Shown one piece after another: positions 1-8,608 of a DNA stretch of 64,000 nt. A program made the translations under genes and the position numbers. The DNA is taken from positions 62,001 to 126,000 of the forward strand of contig OZ250155.1 in the NCBI GenBank assembly GCA_965237775.1, written 5' to 3'. Source of the DNA: CATOSP01 sp965237775 (GTDB taxonomy: Bacteria > Chloroflexota > Dehalococcoidia > Lucifugimonadales > UBA3495). Each line of letters begins with the position of its first letter. Position 1 is the stretch's first letter. The notes below the pieces were generated by a model. It was not told where the DNA came from. It saw only the letters and a program-made list of their open reading frames with translations, and made no database searches.

Positions 1-289
1 CCACCTGGAACCGGAGGGCCTTGGCGCGGCGGGGACGGATGGTGTGGGCGCGGATCGTACCGCCCTCTGCCACCATGCGGATGTACCGGACGTTGTTCCC
101 CACCACGCCTTTGAGAGTCGAGGGAGTGAATTTAGCGGTCCACGCGGCCCTGGAGCGGCCTGTGTCCACCGGGTTCTCTTTCTGGACCTGCCGCTTGATC
201 TCCAGGGTCAGGTCACGCAGGCCCCGCTCTGCACCCCGGCGGATCCGCCGCTCCAGGTATTTAAGGTTGCCTCGTTGTTTGACCGGCAT
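1..289 (-). CDS. HK97 gp10-like head-tail/tail component, cut off by the window edge
   Basis: The minus-strand frame opens at an ATG at 289 and runs off the left edge, so the C-terminus is missing. The visible 96 residues begin MPVKQRGNLKYLERRI, pass through a basic helical stretch and a NPVDTGRSRAAW motif, and continue into a strand-rich VVGNNVRYIRMVAEGG region. The P-V-D-T-G-x-x-R-x-x-W signature followed by a Y-x-x-x-x-E-x-G turn is typical of the HK97 gp10 family of small head-tail or tail-completion proteins. It lies downstream of the fibronectin-type genes on the same strand. In related phages this gene normally sits between the connector and the tail tube, so its position here is unusual. 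Confidence 0.75.
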   Translation of the reverse strand, partial: MPVKQRGNLKYLERRIRRGAERGLRDLTLEIKRQVQKENPVDTGRSRAAWTAKFTPSTLKGVVGNNVRYIRMVAEGGTIRAHTIRPRRAKALRFQV

Positions 290-344
290 CTAGCCATCCT
301 CGGGGGTATTGGAGGATCGGGCTCTAGGGGGAACGGCGTCACCG

Positions 345-1013
345 TCAGGGAACCGTGATCGTCTCGGTGACATACTCGCTTATGCGCTCGTTCCCCTCGG
401 AGTCCGTAATCCTCGTGGCGGCTTTCACCGTGAACGGACCGCTTTTGAAGGCCGGAGCGCTACCAGACACCCTCCCATCAACAACGGATGAGGTGGTATG
501 GGAGTAGACTCGCTGGGAGCCTTCCCGCATTTCATACCTGTACTCTGCGCCGTCTGGCGCGCCGGGCGGTACGTTGAAGGACCAATGTACTCTCTTAGAG
601 CTCAGTAGACGGAGAGATAGATTCACTGGAGCAGGCAGAAGGGTCGAAAAGGCTTCGGACAGCATGTTGCTCGTGCGTTCCGAGTGATCCTCATCGACCG
701 AAATTTGGGCCCCCCCCCCCGATCCATCTCCCGAATGCTCCTCTACCGTCACGCCAGACTTCACGGATACCGACGCCACGTAGCTCAGGCCGGGTTTTAA
801 TCCCTCAACCACCACAGGAGACACCACAGAGTACGTGGTGTTCACCGGAGACCCGTCGAGGGCCACCTGGACCTGGTAGCCATAGCCTTCCGGTAGGGTT
901 TCTGGACCCTTCCACCCGACGCTAACGGAGTCTTGTCCAGGTGCCAGACCCAAGTCAGATATCTGTACCGGCTGGCCGGTGAAACTCTCACTGGTTAGCA
1001 ATATCGTGTTCAT
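345..1013 (-). CDS. Fibronectin type III-like surface or virion protein
   Basis: A 222-residue protein with two strand-rich segments resembling fibronectin III folds (APGQDSVSVGW near the N-terminus and VNLSLRLLSSKRVHWSF near residue 130). A GGGAGAAG ribosome site sits directly before the ATG. The N-terminus, ILLTSESFTGQPVQISD, resembles the opening of the recurring cement-like domain found in several genes to the right (consensus ILTSEGFxGRxxIID), which suggests a shared module boundary. A run of ten C on the plus strand at 711-720 lies inside the gene, within a glycine-rich linker, and is a likely spot for indels. The exact role is unknown; a capsid or tail ornament is plausible. Confidence 0.55.
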   Translation of the reverse strand: MNTILLTSESFTGQPVQISDLGLAPGQDSVSVGWKGPETLPEGYGYQVQVALDGSPVNTTYSVVSPVVVEGLKPGLSYVASVSVKSGVTVEEHSGDGSGGGAQISVDEDHSERTSNMLSEAFSTLLPAPVNLSLRLLSSKRVHWSFNVPPGAPDGAEYRYEMREGSQRVYSHTTSSVVDGRVSGSAPAFKSGPFTVKAATRITDSEGNERISEYVTETITVP

Positions 1014-1082
1014 CTCTTCTCCCGGTCACGCTCCAGGTAGTTGGAGTCGCTGACCCGCATCTATGCTAGGACCACGGCTGCG

Positions 1083-3887
1083 TTATGATCCGTAGTCCTC
1101 TTCCTCGTCGTCAGACCCCATGTCGTAGTCACCGTCATCGTCGTCACCACCGCCGCCGCTGCCACCGTTGTCCTCTTCCTCGTCGTCACCACCGCCGGAC
1201 TCCTCATCCTCAAGGTCGTCGTCGTTCCCACTCCCGCCGGAGCCGGAGTCATCATCATCGTCTGCTCCTCCGCTAGCATCGCCTCCGGTGTCCTCCTCTT
1301 CGTCGTCACCACCACCACCGCCTCCGGCGTCCTCTTCCTCATCGTCCCCTCCGCCAGCATCGCCTCCGGTGTCCTCCTCTTCGTCATCCCCGCCGCCGGA
1401 GTCGTCATCGCCGGAGTCGTCGTCATCGTCGTCGTCGTACCCGTGACCGCCTCCCGAGCCAAAACTGGAGGAATCGCTGCTGGAGGAACTGCTGCTGGAA
1501 GAGCCTCCTCCGGCATCTTCCTCATCTTCGGTCTGGCCTCCAATGGTGCCCTCACCGGCTCCCCCGGAGCTGTCACCCGGAGGGTCAGCGGGGGTGGATC
1601 CGAACTCTCCCATCTCCTCCTGTAGCTGTTCCTCCATGCTGACTTGGGGGATGGCTTCCGGTTCCGGTTCCGGTTCGGGTTCGGGTTCGGGTTCGGGCGG
1701 TGGCGGGGGGTCATCATCACCGTTACCAGAGGGGGTCGCGGTGGTTCCTTCTCCAGGGGGGGTCGCGGTGGGTATATCGGGCGTCTCGGGGCCATTCGGT
1801 GGCTGGCCTTGCCCATCATCGTCGTCATCGTGAAACCCAGGGGTCTGTGGTGTCACCACCACGGCTCCCTGCGGTTGCTGCGCCACGGCTGCCGGAGGTA
1901 AAACTGGGGGCGTCACGACCGCCGGCTTAACCCCTACGTCCCCTTGAATGGACGCGAGAACCTCGACTTGTACATCAAGCTCCGCCGCAGTTTTGACCAC
2001 TTCCTCGGTGTCGTCTTCAGCCTGCTCCAGCGCTTGCTCTGCTACTTGAGACAACTGCTGCGCCTGCTCGGCGTAATCGTCGGCTCGTTCCTGGGCCGCC
2101 TGCGCTACGGCTACATCACCCGAATCCTGGGCGGCCAGCGCCTCGTTCAAAGCGTCTTGAGCAAGAGTGCTGAGGTCTTGCGCCTGAGCCGACGCATCCA
2201 CCGCGATCTGATGGGATTCGGCCACCTGATTGGTCAGCGCCTCGATACGCTCCGCCAGGTCCGAAATCTGAGTGGATACATGGGCTGCCTGGTCCGATAA
2301 CGCCGCCAGTTCCCGAGCTTCATCCGCAGCCTGAATCGCATCCAGCGTGTCGTCTCCTGCCAGGGACTCGGCCCTCGCCGCCTCAGCCGCCTGTGTTGCA
2401 AGGTCAGAAATCGCTCGGGAATTGATTGCCGCTGCTGACGCCGCAATAGTGCTATCAACCACGATGCGAGCGGACTGGCTTACCAACTGCGATGCTGCTT
2501 GGGCGTCATCACGAGTGGATTGGGCTGCTTCAGTGACGGTCTTAAAAGCCGCCTTCGCTTCGTCCGCAGACGCTTCCGCCGCGGTCTTCTTTTTGTCCTT
2601 TGGTTTCTCGGGGACCGGCACTACCCCCTTCTTCTTCTCTTTCGGTTTGACCATCGCAGGGGCGCTAGGCGTCCCGGTAGCGGCGACCCAACCACTCGCA
2701 GCCTCAAAGACTCCTGCTGGGTTGTAATACACCGCCCTCACCCGGACCTGGTAGGGGTCCGGCACCAAACCGGTAAGATTGTAAGCCTCGGTGTACACGT
2801 AAATCGGGGTTGCGGGAGTCCACTCCGTCCAGTCGGTGTCTCCGGTATCCGGGTTTTCTACGAGGAATTTGTACTGCATCTGGTAGACGTCGGTTGACGG
2901 GTTGAACGAGGCTGGCCGCACCCAGCCAATGAGTAGTTGTCCAGGGTTCAGGCCCGGGTACACCGCCAAGCTACCGGGCGCTTCGTAGGTCCTCGGCACT
3001 CCTGACGTGGGTGTGCCGTAGGCGTAGGCGTACAGGATGGGCGCGTCCACGTCCGGGTCTGCGTCGCCACAGACGGTCTTGGCTCTCACCTGGTGCCGCT
3101 CCGATCCCAATCCCTCCAGGATCAAACCGTTGCCGGTCACGGAGTATGGCGGCACGGGAAGCCAGCCGCTCCAGTGGTGTTCGCCGGTCTCGGGTATCTC
3201 GTGCTCGACCCGGTACTCCAGCTCGAAGTGGTCCTTGGCCGGGTCGAACCCCTCAGGGTCTGTCCATGTGGCCGAGAGTTGGCCGACGGTGCCAGTGGGC
3301 CTGGCCTGCATAGCGACGGGCGCCGGGCATGGCGCCACGGTCACGACCGGGGGCCGCGGGGTTACTCTTCCCGTAACCCACGGACTCACCATCTCCACAT
3401 TACCGTCTGCGTCGAAGCAGACTGTCCGCACTTGGATTTGGTGCTCTACGGTGGGAAGTCCGCGCACCGTGAAGCTCGTGCTGGTTGTCCGGGCTGCGGG
3501 ATCGGGAGTCCAAGGGTCCCAATTCAGATCCCCGGTCTCCTGGTCTTCGGTGGCGCCCCGGTGCTGATACTCGAAGCTGTGTGTGTTCGGGTCGAAGCTC
3601 GGCGCCACCACCCAGGAAGACGTGAATCCGAACACCAATGCGGCCAGGCTGAGGTTTTCGGGAGGGTCGCATTGTGTGATAACCGGCGCGCCAAGGGTCG
3701 CTCGTGCGTATACCTCCTCGCTCATGCCTTCTATATTGCCGTTGGAGTCGTAGCAAACGGTCCAAACCTTGAACAGGTAGGTGCCAGGGTCCATGCCAGT
3801 AAGGTGTTGGTCCGTGTCTCCAATGACCAGGGGAGTTTGGGGAATCCACTCGGTCCAATCCCCCGTTTCAGGGTCCCCTATTGCCAT
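1083..3887 (-). CDS. Fibronectin III repeat, coiled-coil and acidic-tail protein (3' piece of a frameshifted gene)
   Basis: The longest open frame in the window. Residues 1-400 hold about four fibronectin III-like repeats, each with a FDPxKxxFExxY motif, an acidic turn (PETGDxxWxxW) and a GLxPxxHQVRVRTVCYD strand. Residues about 420-640 are alanine- and glutamine-rich heptads expected to form a long coiled coil. The last 200 residues are extreme low complexity: a proline and glutamate-proline stretch, then Asp/Glu/Gly/Ser clusters. The apparent start at 3887 is internal: the frame upstream (3878-4534) continues the same repeat, and the two join if the frame moves by -1 near AAG-CAC at about 3915. 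Probably a virion surface fibre or adhesin. The acidic tail is strikingly repetitive and prone to slippage. Confidence 0.65.
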   Translation of the reverse strand: MAIGDPETGDWTEWIPQTPLVIGDTDQHLTGMDPGTYLFKVWTVCYDSNGNIEGMSEEVYARATLGAPVITQCDPPENLSLAALVFGFTSSWVVAPSFDPNTHSFEYQHRGATEDQETGDLNWDPWTPDPAARTTSTSFTVRGLPTVEHQIQVRTVCFDADGNVEMVSPWVTGRVTPRPPVVTVAPCPAPVAMQARPTGTVGQLSATWTDPEGFDPAKDHFELEYRVEHEIPETGEHHWSGWLPVPPYSVTGNGLILEGLGSERHQVRAKTVCGDADPDVDAPILYAYAYGTPTSGVPRTYEAPGSLAVYPGLNPGQLLIGWVRPASFNPSTDVYQMQYKFLVENPDTGDTDWTEWTPATPIYVYTEAYNLTGLVPDPYQVRVRAVYYNPAGVFEAASGWVAATGTPSAPAMVKPKEKKKGVVPVPEKPKDKKKTAAEASADEAKAAFKTVTEAAQSTRDDAQAASQLVSQSARIVVDSTIAASAAAINSRAISDLATQAAEAARAESLAGDDTLDAIQAADEARELAALSDQAAHVSTQISDLAERIEALTNQVAESHQIAVDASAQAQDLSTLAQDALNEALAAQDSGDVAVAQAAQERADDYAEQAQQLSQVAEQALEQAEDDTEEVVKTAAELDVQVEVLASIQGDVGVKPAVVTPPVLPPAAVAQQPQGAVVVTPQTPGFHDDDDDGQGQPPNGPETPDIPTATPPGEGTTATPSGNGDDDPPPPPEPEPEPEPEPEPEAIPQVSMEEQLQEEMGEFGSTPADPPGDSSGGAGEGTIGGQTEDEEDAGGGSSSSSSSSSDSSSFGSGGGHGYDDDDDDDSGDDDSGGGDDEEEDTGGDAGGGDDEEEDAGGGGGGDDEEEDTGGDASGGADDDDDSGSGGSGNDDDLEDEESGGGDDEEEDNGGSGGGGDDDDGDYDMGSDDEEEDYGS

Positions 3888-4534
3888 TGCGTACTCGAAC
3901 AGGAACTGTGCTTGGAAGGGTCGAAGCCTTCAGGTTCATTGAAGGTGAGGACCAGCGTGCTGGGAGGCGAAACGGTGACCCCAAGGTTCTCGGGCGCGGG
4001 ACAGGCATCGACAGTTGCAGGAGTTGCTGAGGCATCGACGGGAACGCTTCGGCAGACCTCAACACCCGCCTCATCGTGATAGACCACCGCAACTCGAAAC
4101 TCGTGGAGCACCGGGTCGAGCCCGTTGATGATGAGACCCTTACTGGTGACCACCCAGGATTCGACGGGCCACCAGGGCACTTCGTTCATCTCCTCGGCGA
4201 CTGCATCCCATTCGATCTTCCTGGCCTGGACCTCGTAGTGGTGGCGTGCGGGGTCATGGTCTTCCGCATGGGTCCAGGCCAATTGCAGTTGCCTAGCTTT
4301 CTTGGCGGGAAACGCCCGGAAGAACAGGGGTGCATGGAGCCTGGCCGTAAACTCTCCGGTGATGACACCGCTGTACAAGGGGTCGGTTCTCCAGGAGACA
4401 TGCGACCTGGTGGCGACGCTGAACGTATAGGGAACGCAGGGGTCGAGGCCGTAGACCACTCCCGGAGGCACGGCGATAGTCTCTTCCTCTTGGGTATCGT
4501 CGTCCTGGTCTCGGTTGGTCTCCCAGAAAATCAC
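3878..4534 (-). CDS. Fibronectin III repeat protein, middle piece of a frameshifted gene
   Basis: This 218-residue frame carries one and a half more fibronectin III repeats of the kind seen in 1083-3887, ending at an FDPSKH motif where the next repeat should continue. A shift of -1 at that point gives AQFLFEYAMAIGDPETGDW, which matches the repeat consensus, so the two frames are parts of one gene. At its own start the frame overlaps the end of 4531-5484, again with a needed -1 shift (SAYRVIFWETN continues the upstream strand). Two single-base losses, or two programmed shifts, would explain the three pieces. No canonical slippery heptamer is visible, so mutation or sequence error is more likely. 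Confidence 0.6.
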   Translation of the reverse strand: MIFWETNRDQDDDTQEEETIAVPPGVVYGLDPCVPYTFSVATRSHVSWRTDPLYSGVITGEFTARLHAPLFFRAFPAKKARQLQLAWTHAEDHDPARHHYEVQARKIEWDAVAEEMNEVPWWPVESWVVTSKGLIINGLDPVLHEFRVAVVYHDEAGVEVCRSVPVDASATPATVDACPAPENLGVTVSPPSTLVLTFNEPEGFDPSKHSSCSSTQWQ

Positions 4535-5484
4535 CCGGTAAGCCGAACCACTGGGCCGTTCGGAGGGGTGTCGAAGTCCACTACGGCGGTGCCAGCGGCT
4601 CTGCCGGGCTTCAGGGTCAAGTTGCTGGGGTCGGGGATAAGACCCGTTAGGGTCAGGGTGAAATCGCCAGTCTCCTGTTCAAACGTCGTCGCTTCGACTG
4701 TGTACATGCCCGGGTTCAGGTCGATGACCAGCCGGGAGTCGGTGAGTGAGCCACTGTCATCGTCGGACGCGATTATTGTTCCAGATTTACCGCGGCCTTC
4801 CAGAATGAAGACGTAGGGATTCTCTGCCGATTCCAGGTCCAGCCTAATCCGCGTCGGGTAGCTGAGCGAGAAGGCGAAATACCTGGCGTACATGCCAGAG
4901 CGGTTAACGGATAATAGGTCGGCACCATAGCTCCCTTCGCGGATCACCCGGTCACCCGCGTTCAGGACTCCAAGCCACTCGATCTCATGGACGGGAGGCG
5001 CGTCGCCCGCGCCCGACACGTCCACCAGCACCGTTATCTCTTCGCCGGATTTCTCCGCGTTGGCCAGGGAGCGGCCGATGATGGGCTCATCGGCGGAGGT
5101 CGCTTTCTTGACCAGAGCAACGGGATGCCCCTTGAGAAACTTGGTCTCCATCGCGGGGGTCAAGGGGTCACCGATGGATACTGCTCCCGTTGCGCTGGCC
5201 TGCGCCAGACCCCGGACCACCAGTTGCACCGGGTCGTCTTTCCCGGTGCTCCGGTCGCCCAACGACTCGTCAGACTTGGTATGGACGATGCCGATGACGC
5301 GCCGAACGTCTACGCCCTCCTTCATTTTGAACAGCCGTGGCAAATTCAAAGAATTCGGGGCCTGCTGGATACCCAATACGTCTCCAGCAGCCAGAATCTC
5401 CCCTGCGCGGAAGTACTCGTCGATGATGATCCGGCGACCCTCAAACCCTTCACTTGTCAATACTGGTACTGGCACTTCTATCAC
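4531..5484 (-). CDS. Cement-like domain plus fibronectin-type start of the large surface protein (5' piece)
   Basis: The first 150 residues are a complete copy of the recurring cement-like domain: VPVLTSEGFEGRRIIIDEYF, AGDVLGI, VIGIVHT, GDPLTP, EPIIGRS and ITVLVDVSGAG in order. A jelly-like region follows with an IIASDDDSGSLTDS turn and a YTVEATTF strand, resembling bacterial pre-peptidase C-terminal type domains, and then the start of the first fibronectin repeat. The start is GTG at 5484 after a purine-rich GAAGAGG. A short inverted repeat (CCGGTT..GACCGG, about 5499-5515) lies upstream and recurs before 7288. The gene continues into 3878-4534 and 1083-3887 after frameshifts, giving about 1465 codons in all. 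Confidence 0.6.
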   Translation of the reverse strand: MIEVPVPVLTSEGFEGRRIIIDEYFRAGEILAAGDVLGIQQAPNSLNLPRLFKMKEGVDVRRVIGIVHTKSDESLGDRSTGKDDPVQLVVRGLAQASATGAVSIGDPLTPAMETKFLKGHPVALVKKATSADEPIIGRSLANAEKSGEEITVLVDVSGAGDAPPVHEIEWLGVLNAGDRVIREGSYGADLLSVNRSGMYARYFAFSLSYPTRIRLDLESAENPYVFILEGRGKSGTIIASDDDSGSLTDSRLVIDLNPGMYTVEATTFEQETGDFTLTLTGLIPDPSNLTLKPGRAAGTAVVDFDTPPNGPVVRLTG

Positions 5485-5549
5485 CTCTTCTTCACCTGCC
5501 GGTCATAGAACCGGCTACCGAATCCGCTCCTTGGTATCTACAGTCTCAG

Positions 5550-6722
5550 CTATTGATTCCCTAGGCTTAGCGGGGTACCTGCTGCGTCTATTAGCAATTC
5601 GATATCCTGTCCAGGGCCCGTCGCGTTGGTGACGCTCCTTCCTAAGATCGGCTCATCTGTCCGAGTAGCTTTCTTGACTCTTGCGACGGGTTCTTTGTCC
5701 GGGTGTGCTTGAAGACTGCTATCCGGGGTCACTGGGTCTCCAACTCCTATGGGAGAGGCGGACATGCTCTTCGCCAGCCCGTGAACAACCACGGGTACCA
5801 AATGTGCCTTAGAGGCAATGAGGTCCCCTATAGCTTTATGGGCCGGAGTGTGGACGACCCCAATAACGCTATGAGACGCCGTTTTCCCGATGACCTTGAA
5901 CACGGAGGGCTTGTTGGGCATGGATGGGTCCTCTCTGACGCCCACAACGTCCCCCGCGCTCAAGGGCTCTCCCGCGACGAAGTAGTCATTAACTATCACC
6001 CGCCGAGCACTAAGTGTGTCAGTGTGCCCTCGATAGCCGAACGTGATATCGAGTTCATGCTCAGCAACAGAAGCTGGCATTGCCCAGATTTCTCCTTTTT
6101 CGGGTATCCCGGCGAACGCAATGGCTGCTAATTGGTATACACCAGGAGCAGAAGCGTACAAGATTGGGGCTCCAGAATCGGTTTCTACCATTGGAGTTCC
6201 TAAGTCATCAACAACGACTACTCCCGTGTAAGCGACTTCTGCCGACTTTCCGGCGCCCCCAAACTGTGTATGAACGATCTCACGTGATCCGGTTCGGAGG
6301 ACTCGAACTGGTCTGACTCCAGTACCAACTCCCACCATGATCAAGGGCGTGTCTATTCCAGGTTCTTCTACCCCAGCGAGTAACACTCCCAAGTCGTGGC
6401 CCTCGTTATGGATTTCATAGGAAGCGGTGATGCCCTCGTCCAGGGTGGCTATCCCGAAGTCCCCGATGTTGTCCTCCGTGGTTGACGCTGGAATCCAGTC
6501 GAAAATCATCCCCACACGGTTAGGGGATGACCCTACTGGCTGGAATAGCGGAGCAAGGTCATCCACATCCCACATCCCTGGGACGCTCACCATTACATGA
6601 AGATTCGTGGTCAGAACCGGAGTTTGGTCTGAGTTCAGTGTTGCAATGGCGGTCAGAGTGCCACCATTGATGTTTGTGCCGGCCATTAGTGGCCTATGCG
6701 GCGTGTTTGGCTTAGCCATCAT
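5550..6722 (-). CDS. Chymotrypsin-like serine protease fused to a cement-like domain
   Basis: A 390-residue two-domain protein. The N-terminal 235 residues look like an S1-type serine protease: the probable catalytic His is in TTNLHVM (residue 42), the Asp in GDFGIATL (about 88) and the nucleophile in TDSGAPIL (about 185). The C-terminal 150 residues are the recurring domain (RRVIVNDYFVAGE, AGDVVGV, VIGVVHT, IGVGDPVTP, EPILGRS). No signal peptide is visible. A CAGGAG site precedes ATG 6722. A lipoprotein-type gene (6773-7288) lies directly upstream, the arrangement seen twice more at 7.3-9.1 and 9.2-11.8 kb. Membership in the protease fold is firm from the triad; likeness to capsid decoration proteins is inference. 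Confidence 0.7.
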   Translation of the reverse strand: MMAKPNTPHRPLMAGTNINGGTLTAIATLNSDQTPVLTTNLHVMVSVPGMWDVDDLAPLFQPVGSSPNRVGMIFDWIPASTTEDNIGDFGIATLDEGITASYEIHNEGHDLGVLLAGVEEPGIDTPLIMVGVGTGVRPVRVLRTGSREIVHTQFGGAGKSAEVAYTGVVVVDDLGTPMVETDSGAPILYASAPGVYQLAAIAFAGIPEKGEIWAMPASVAEHELDITFGYRGHTDTLSARRVIVNDYFVAGEPLSAGDVVGVREDPSMPNKPSVFKVIGKTASHSVIGVVHTPAHKAIGDLIASKAHLVPVVVHGLAKSMSASPIGVGDPVTPDSSLQAHPDKEPVARVKKATRTDEPILGRSVTNATGPGQDIELLIDAAGTPLSLGNQ

Positions 6723-6772
6723 CCAACTGCTCCTGACTCATGAGTTCGTCTAAGGAAACACATGTCGTCTCT

Positions 6773-7288
6773 TTAATAGTAGCGACCCATCGGTCTCTGG
6801 TGGATCTGTACCCTTACCCCGTCCAAGGTAGCAGGTACTCGTTGCTGCTCGGGTATCGAGCCATTGGAGACTTTCTCGGTGACGGACAAAAGGATGCCGA
6901 CTTCGTCCGAAAACTGCCCATCTCGGTCGTACAAGAACCAAACCGACAGCCCACTGGCATTAGGGTGGCTCAATAATCGAACTGCGTGCTTGTCCACGAT
7001 AGGTTGAATTCTCTTTACATCTCTTCGGAAACGAAGCAGCTGGTCCGGGCTGAGTCTGTCCAGCTTGCTTGACATCGTTTCGACCTGACTCGCATCATCG
7101 AAGAATTGGGCGTAAGAGGGGTCTCCACTTCCCTGGTCGAACTGATCCCGCTGACAGGCCAAAGTTACCGTCAGAACTGCTAGTGTCATCAACATAAACA
7201 TGGTCCAGAGAACGGGCGGTAACCTCCTTCCTCGCACGATAGTCTGGATACCTTCAAACCCTTCGCTGGTCAGAACTGGGACCGTCAC
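6773..7288 (-). CDS. Small lipoprotein carrying the protease-associated N-module
   Basis: The frame opens with MTVPVLTSEGFEG, a copy of the start of the cement-like domain, and then changes abruptly to a signal-peptide-like stretch (RGRRLPPVLW..LMTLAVLTVTLAC) with a Cys lipobox. The real start is therefore probably the GTG of VRGRR or one of the following ATGs. The C-terminal 90 residues form a compact alpha/beta module: a helix ending in KHAVRLL, then SVWFLYDRDGQF, VGILLSVTEKV and VPATLDGVRVQI. The same module occurs in 8609-9121, in the split gene 10473-11773 and in 12397-12957. In many bacterial trypsin-like proteins a similar segment precedes the protease in one chain; here it is encoded separately. 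Confidence 0.55.
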   Translation of the reverse strand: MTVPVLTSEGFEGIQTIVRGRRLPPVLWTMFMLMTLAVLTVTLACQRDQFDQGSGDPSYAQFFDDASQVETMSSKLDRLSPDQLLRFRRDVKRIQPIVDKHAVRLLSHPNASGLSVWFLYDRDGQFSDEVGILLSVTEKVSNGSIPEQQRVPATLDGVRVQIHQRPMGRYY

Positions 7289-7355
7289 TTCTCTAACCTC
7301 TTCAGCCGCCGGTCATTAGCCGGCTTTGTTTCTAGGATTGAGTCTTGTTTTGGCT

Positions 7356-8579
7356 CTACCCTGCCGGCGGTGCGAATGTGGGCCCGGCGATGTCTACTAT
7401 TACTTCGATTACCCGGCTGTCAGCGTCTTCTCCAGTTACCCCAGAAGAAACGCAACGGCCTACGATGGGCTCGCTTATGGAAGTAGCCGTCTTCACTCTG
7501 AACGGGGTATCGGTGTCTAGGTCCTTGCTGGGCATATCAGGGGTGACGGCATCCCCGGGTTCAACGTCGTTCGAGGCCCTCGTCTTGGCGATGCCCTGGA
7601 CCACCACCGGAACGAGGGCCGTCGCCTTGGCAACCAAGTCCCCAACGCTTTTGGTCCGGGGCGTGTGGTCTATACCGATGAGCATGTGCGGCGCGGTCTC
7701 CGAGTCCATCCTGAATAAAGCTGGGTCATCGTCCGACTCCGAGACGGGATTGATGCCTACGACGTCACCGGCCATCAGGTCCTCACCAGCTTTGAAGTAA
7801 TCGTCGATGATGAACCTGCGCCCCAGAAATCCTTCTTGGTTGAGAAGTGGAAGACCCAGGTTCCGGGGGTTCCTCTCCAGAAGGATGGAGTTATCACCGA
7901 AGAAGAACTCCAGCTCGGATTCTGCAATATGAGCGGAAAGGCCAAAGCCGATGCCCAGGGCAAGATTGGAGGCAAATACAACTCCGCACATACGGAATAT
8001 GCCGGGGCTGTCCTCATATAAGATCGGAGCACCGGAATCCCCACGCACCAATGGACGGTCGTGCGGCAGAACAATCATTACTGGATACCAGTCGTAACCC
8101 TGAAAAGAAAAACCTTGGTTGATGAAGAAAACAGTACCCCGTTGAACACCTGATATTGCTCCCAATATGTGAACGGTCATGCCCACTCGCGGTGGTATGG
8201 ACGCGGAGACGATCATCCCTAGATCGTGGGCAGGATTGTGAGCCTCAAATTCAGCGTCTACTCCAGATTCCAGTTCCAACACCGCCAGGTCCACCGAGTT
8301 GGTTACGCCGACAGACACCGGAGCCGAATCGTACATCCGGGCCACTAGATGGTCCGCGATGTCCCGGTCATTTTGGTACATCTCTTCTGTACGAGTGCGG
8401 GCGAACGTAGCCACGGTCACTACGTGAAGGCAGGTGGCCAAGAGTGGGTTGTTGGTTCGCCTGCTGGTCCCTAGCCCGGACAAGGTTCCAAACGCATTCC
8501 TGGTACGAATGCCCGGCGTCTTGACCTCGACGTAGAGACCCGCCATGAGAGGACGGTGCCAAGATTGTCTTTCAGTCAT
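7356..8579 (-). CDS. Chymotrypsin-like serine protease fused to a cement-like domain
   Basis: A 407-residue paralogue of 5550-6722. The protease part shows His in LLATCLHVV (residue 52), Asp in TNSVDLAVLEL (residue 97) and Ser in RGDSGAPIL (about 190), so the full triad is present. The recurring C-terminal domain starts near residue 245 (LLNQEGFLGRRFIIDDYF) and shows AGDVVGI, IGIDHT, VPVVVQGIAK and EPGDAVTP. ATG 8579 follows an AGGAGG. The lipoprotein gene 8609-9121 lies 29 bp upstream and probably shares its transcript. Confidence 0.7.
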   Translation of the reverse strand: MTERQSWHRPLMAGLYVEVKTPGIRTRNAFGTLSGLGTSRRTNNPLLATCLHVVTVATFARTRTEEMYQNDRDIADHLVARMYDSAPVSVGVTNSVDLAVLELESGVDAEFEAHNPAHDLGMIVSASIPPRVGMTVHILGAISGVQRGTVFFINQGFSFQGYDWYPVMIVLPHDRPLVRGDSGAPILYEDSPGIFRMCGVVFASNLALGIGFGLSAHIAESELEFFFGDNSILLERNPRNLGLPLLNQEGFLGRRFIIDDYFKAGEDLMAGDVVGINPVSESDDDPALFRMDSETAPHMLIGIDHTPRTKSVGDLVAKATALVPVVVQGIAKTRASNDVEPGDAVTPDMPSKDLDTDTPFRVKTATSISEPIVGRCVSSGVTGEDADSRVIEVIVDIAGPTFAPPAG

Positions 8580-8608
8580 TGTGTGTCTGAATCCTCCTAA
8601 GGAACGGG

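Noticed and set aside
1061..1828. 255-codon frame rich in Thr/Met/Arg/Pro
   Set aside because: Alternative frame of the acidic low-complexity tail; composition follows the repeats.
3093..4079. 328-codon plus-strand frame over the FnIII gene
   Set aside because: Opposite-strand shadow; no ribosome site and no recognisable domain, whereas the minus-strand repeats are clear.
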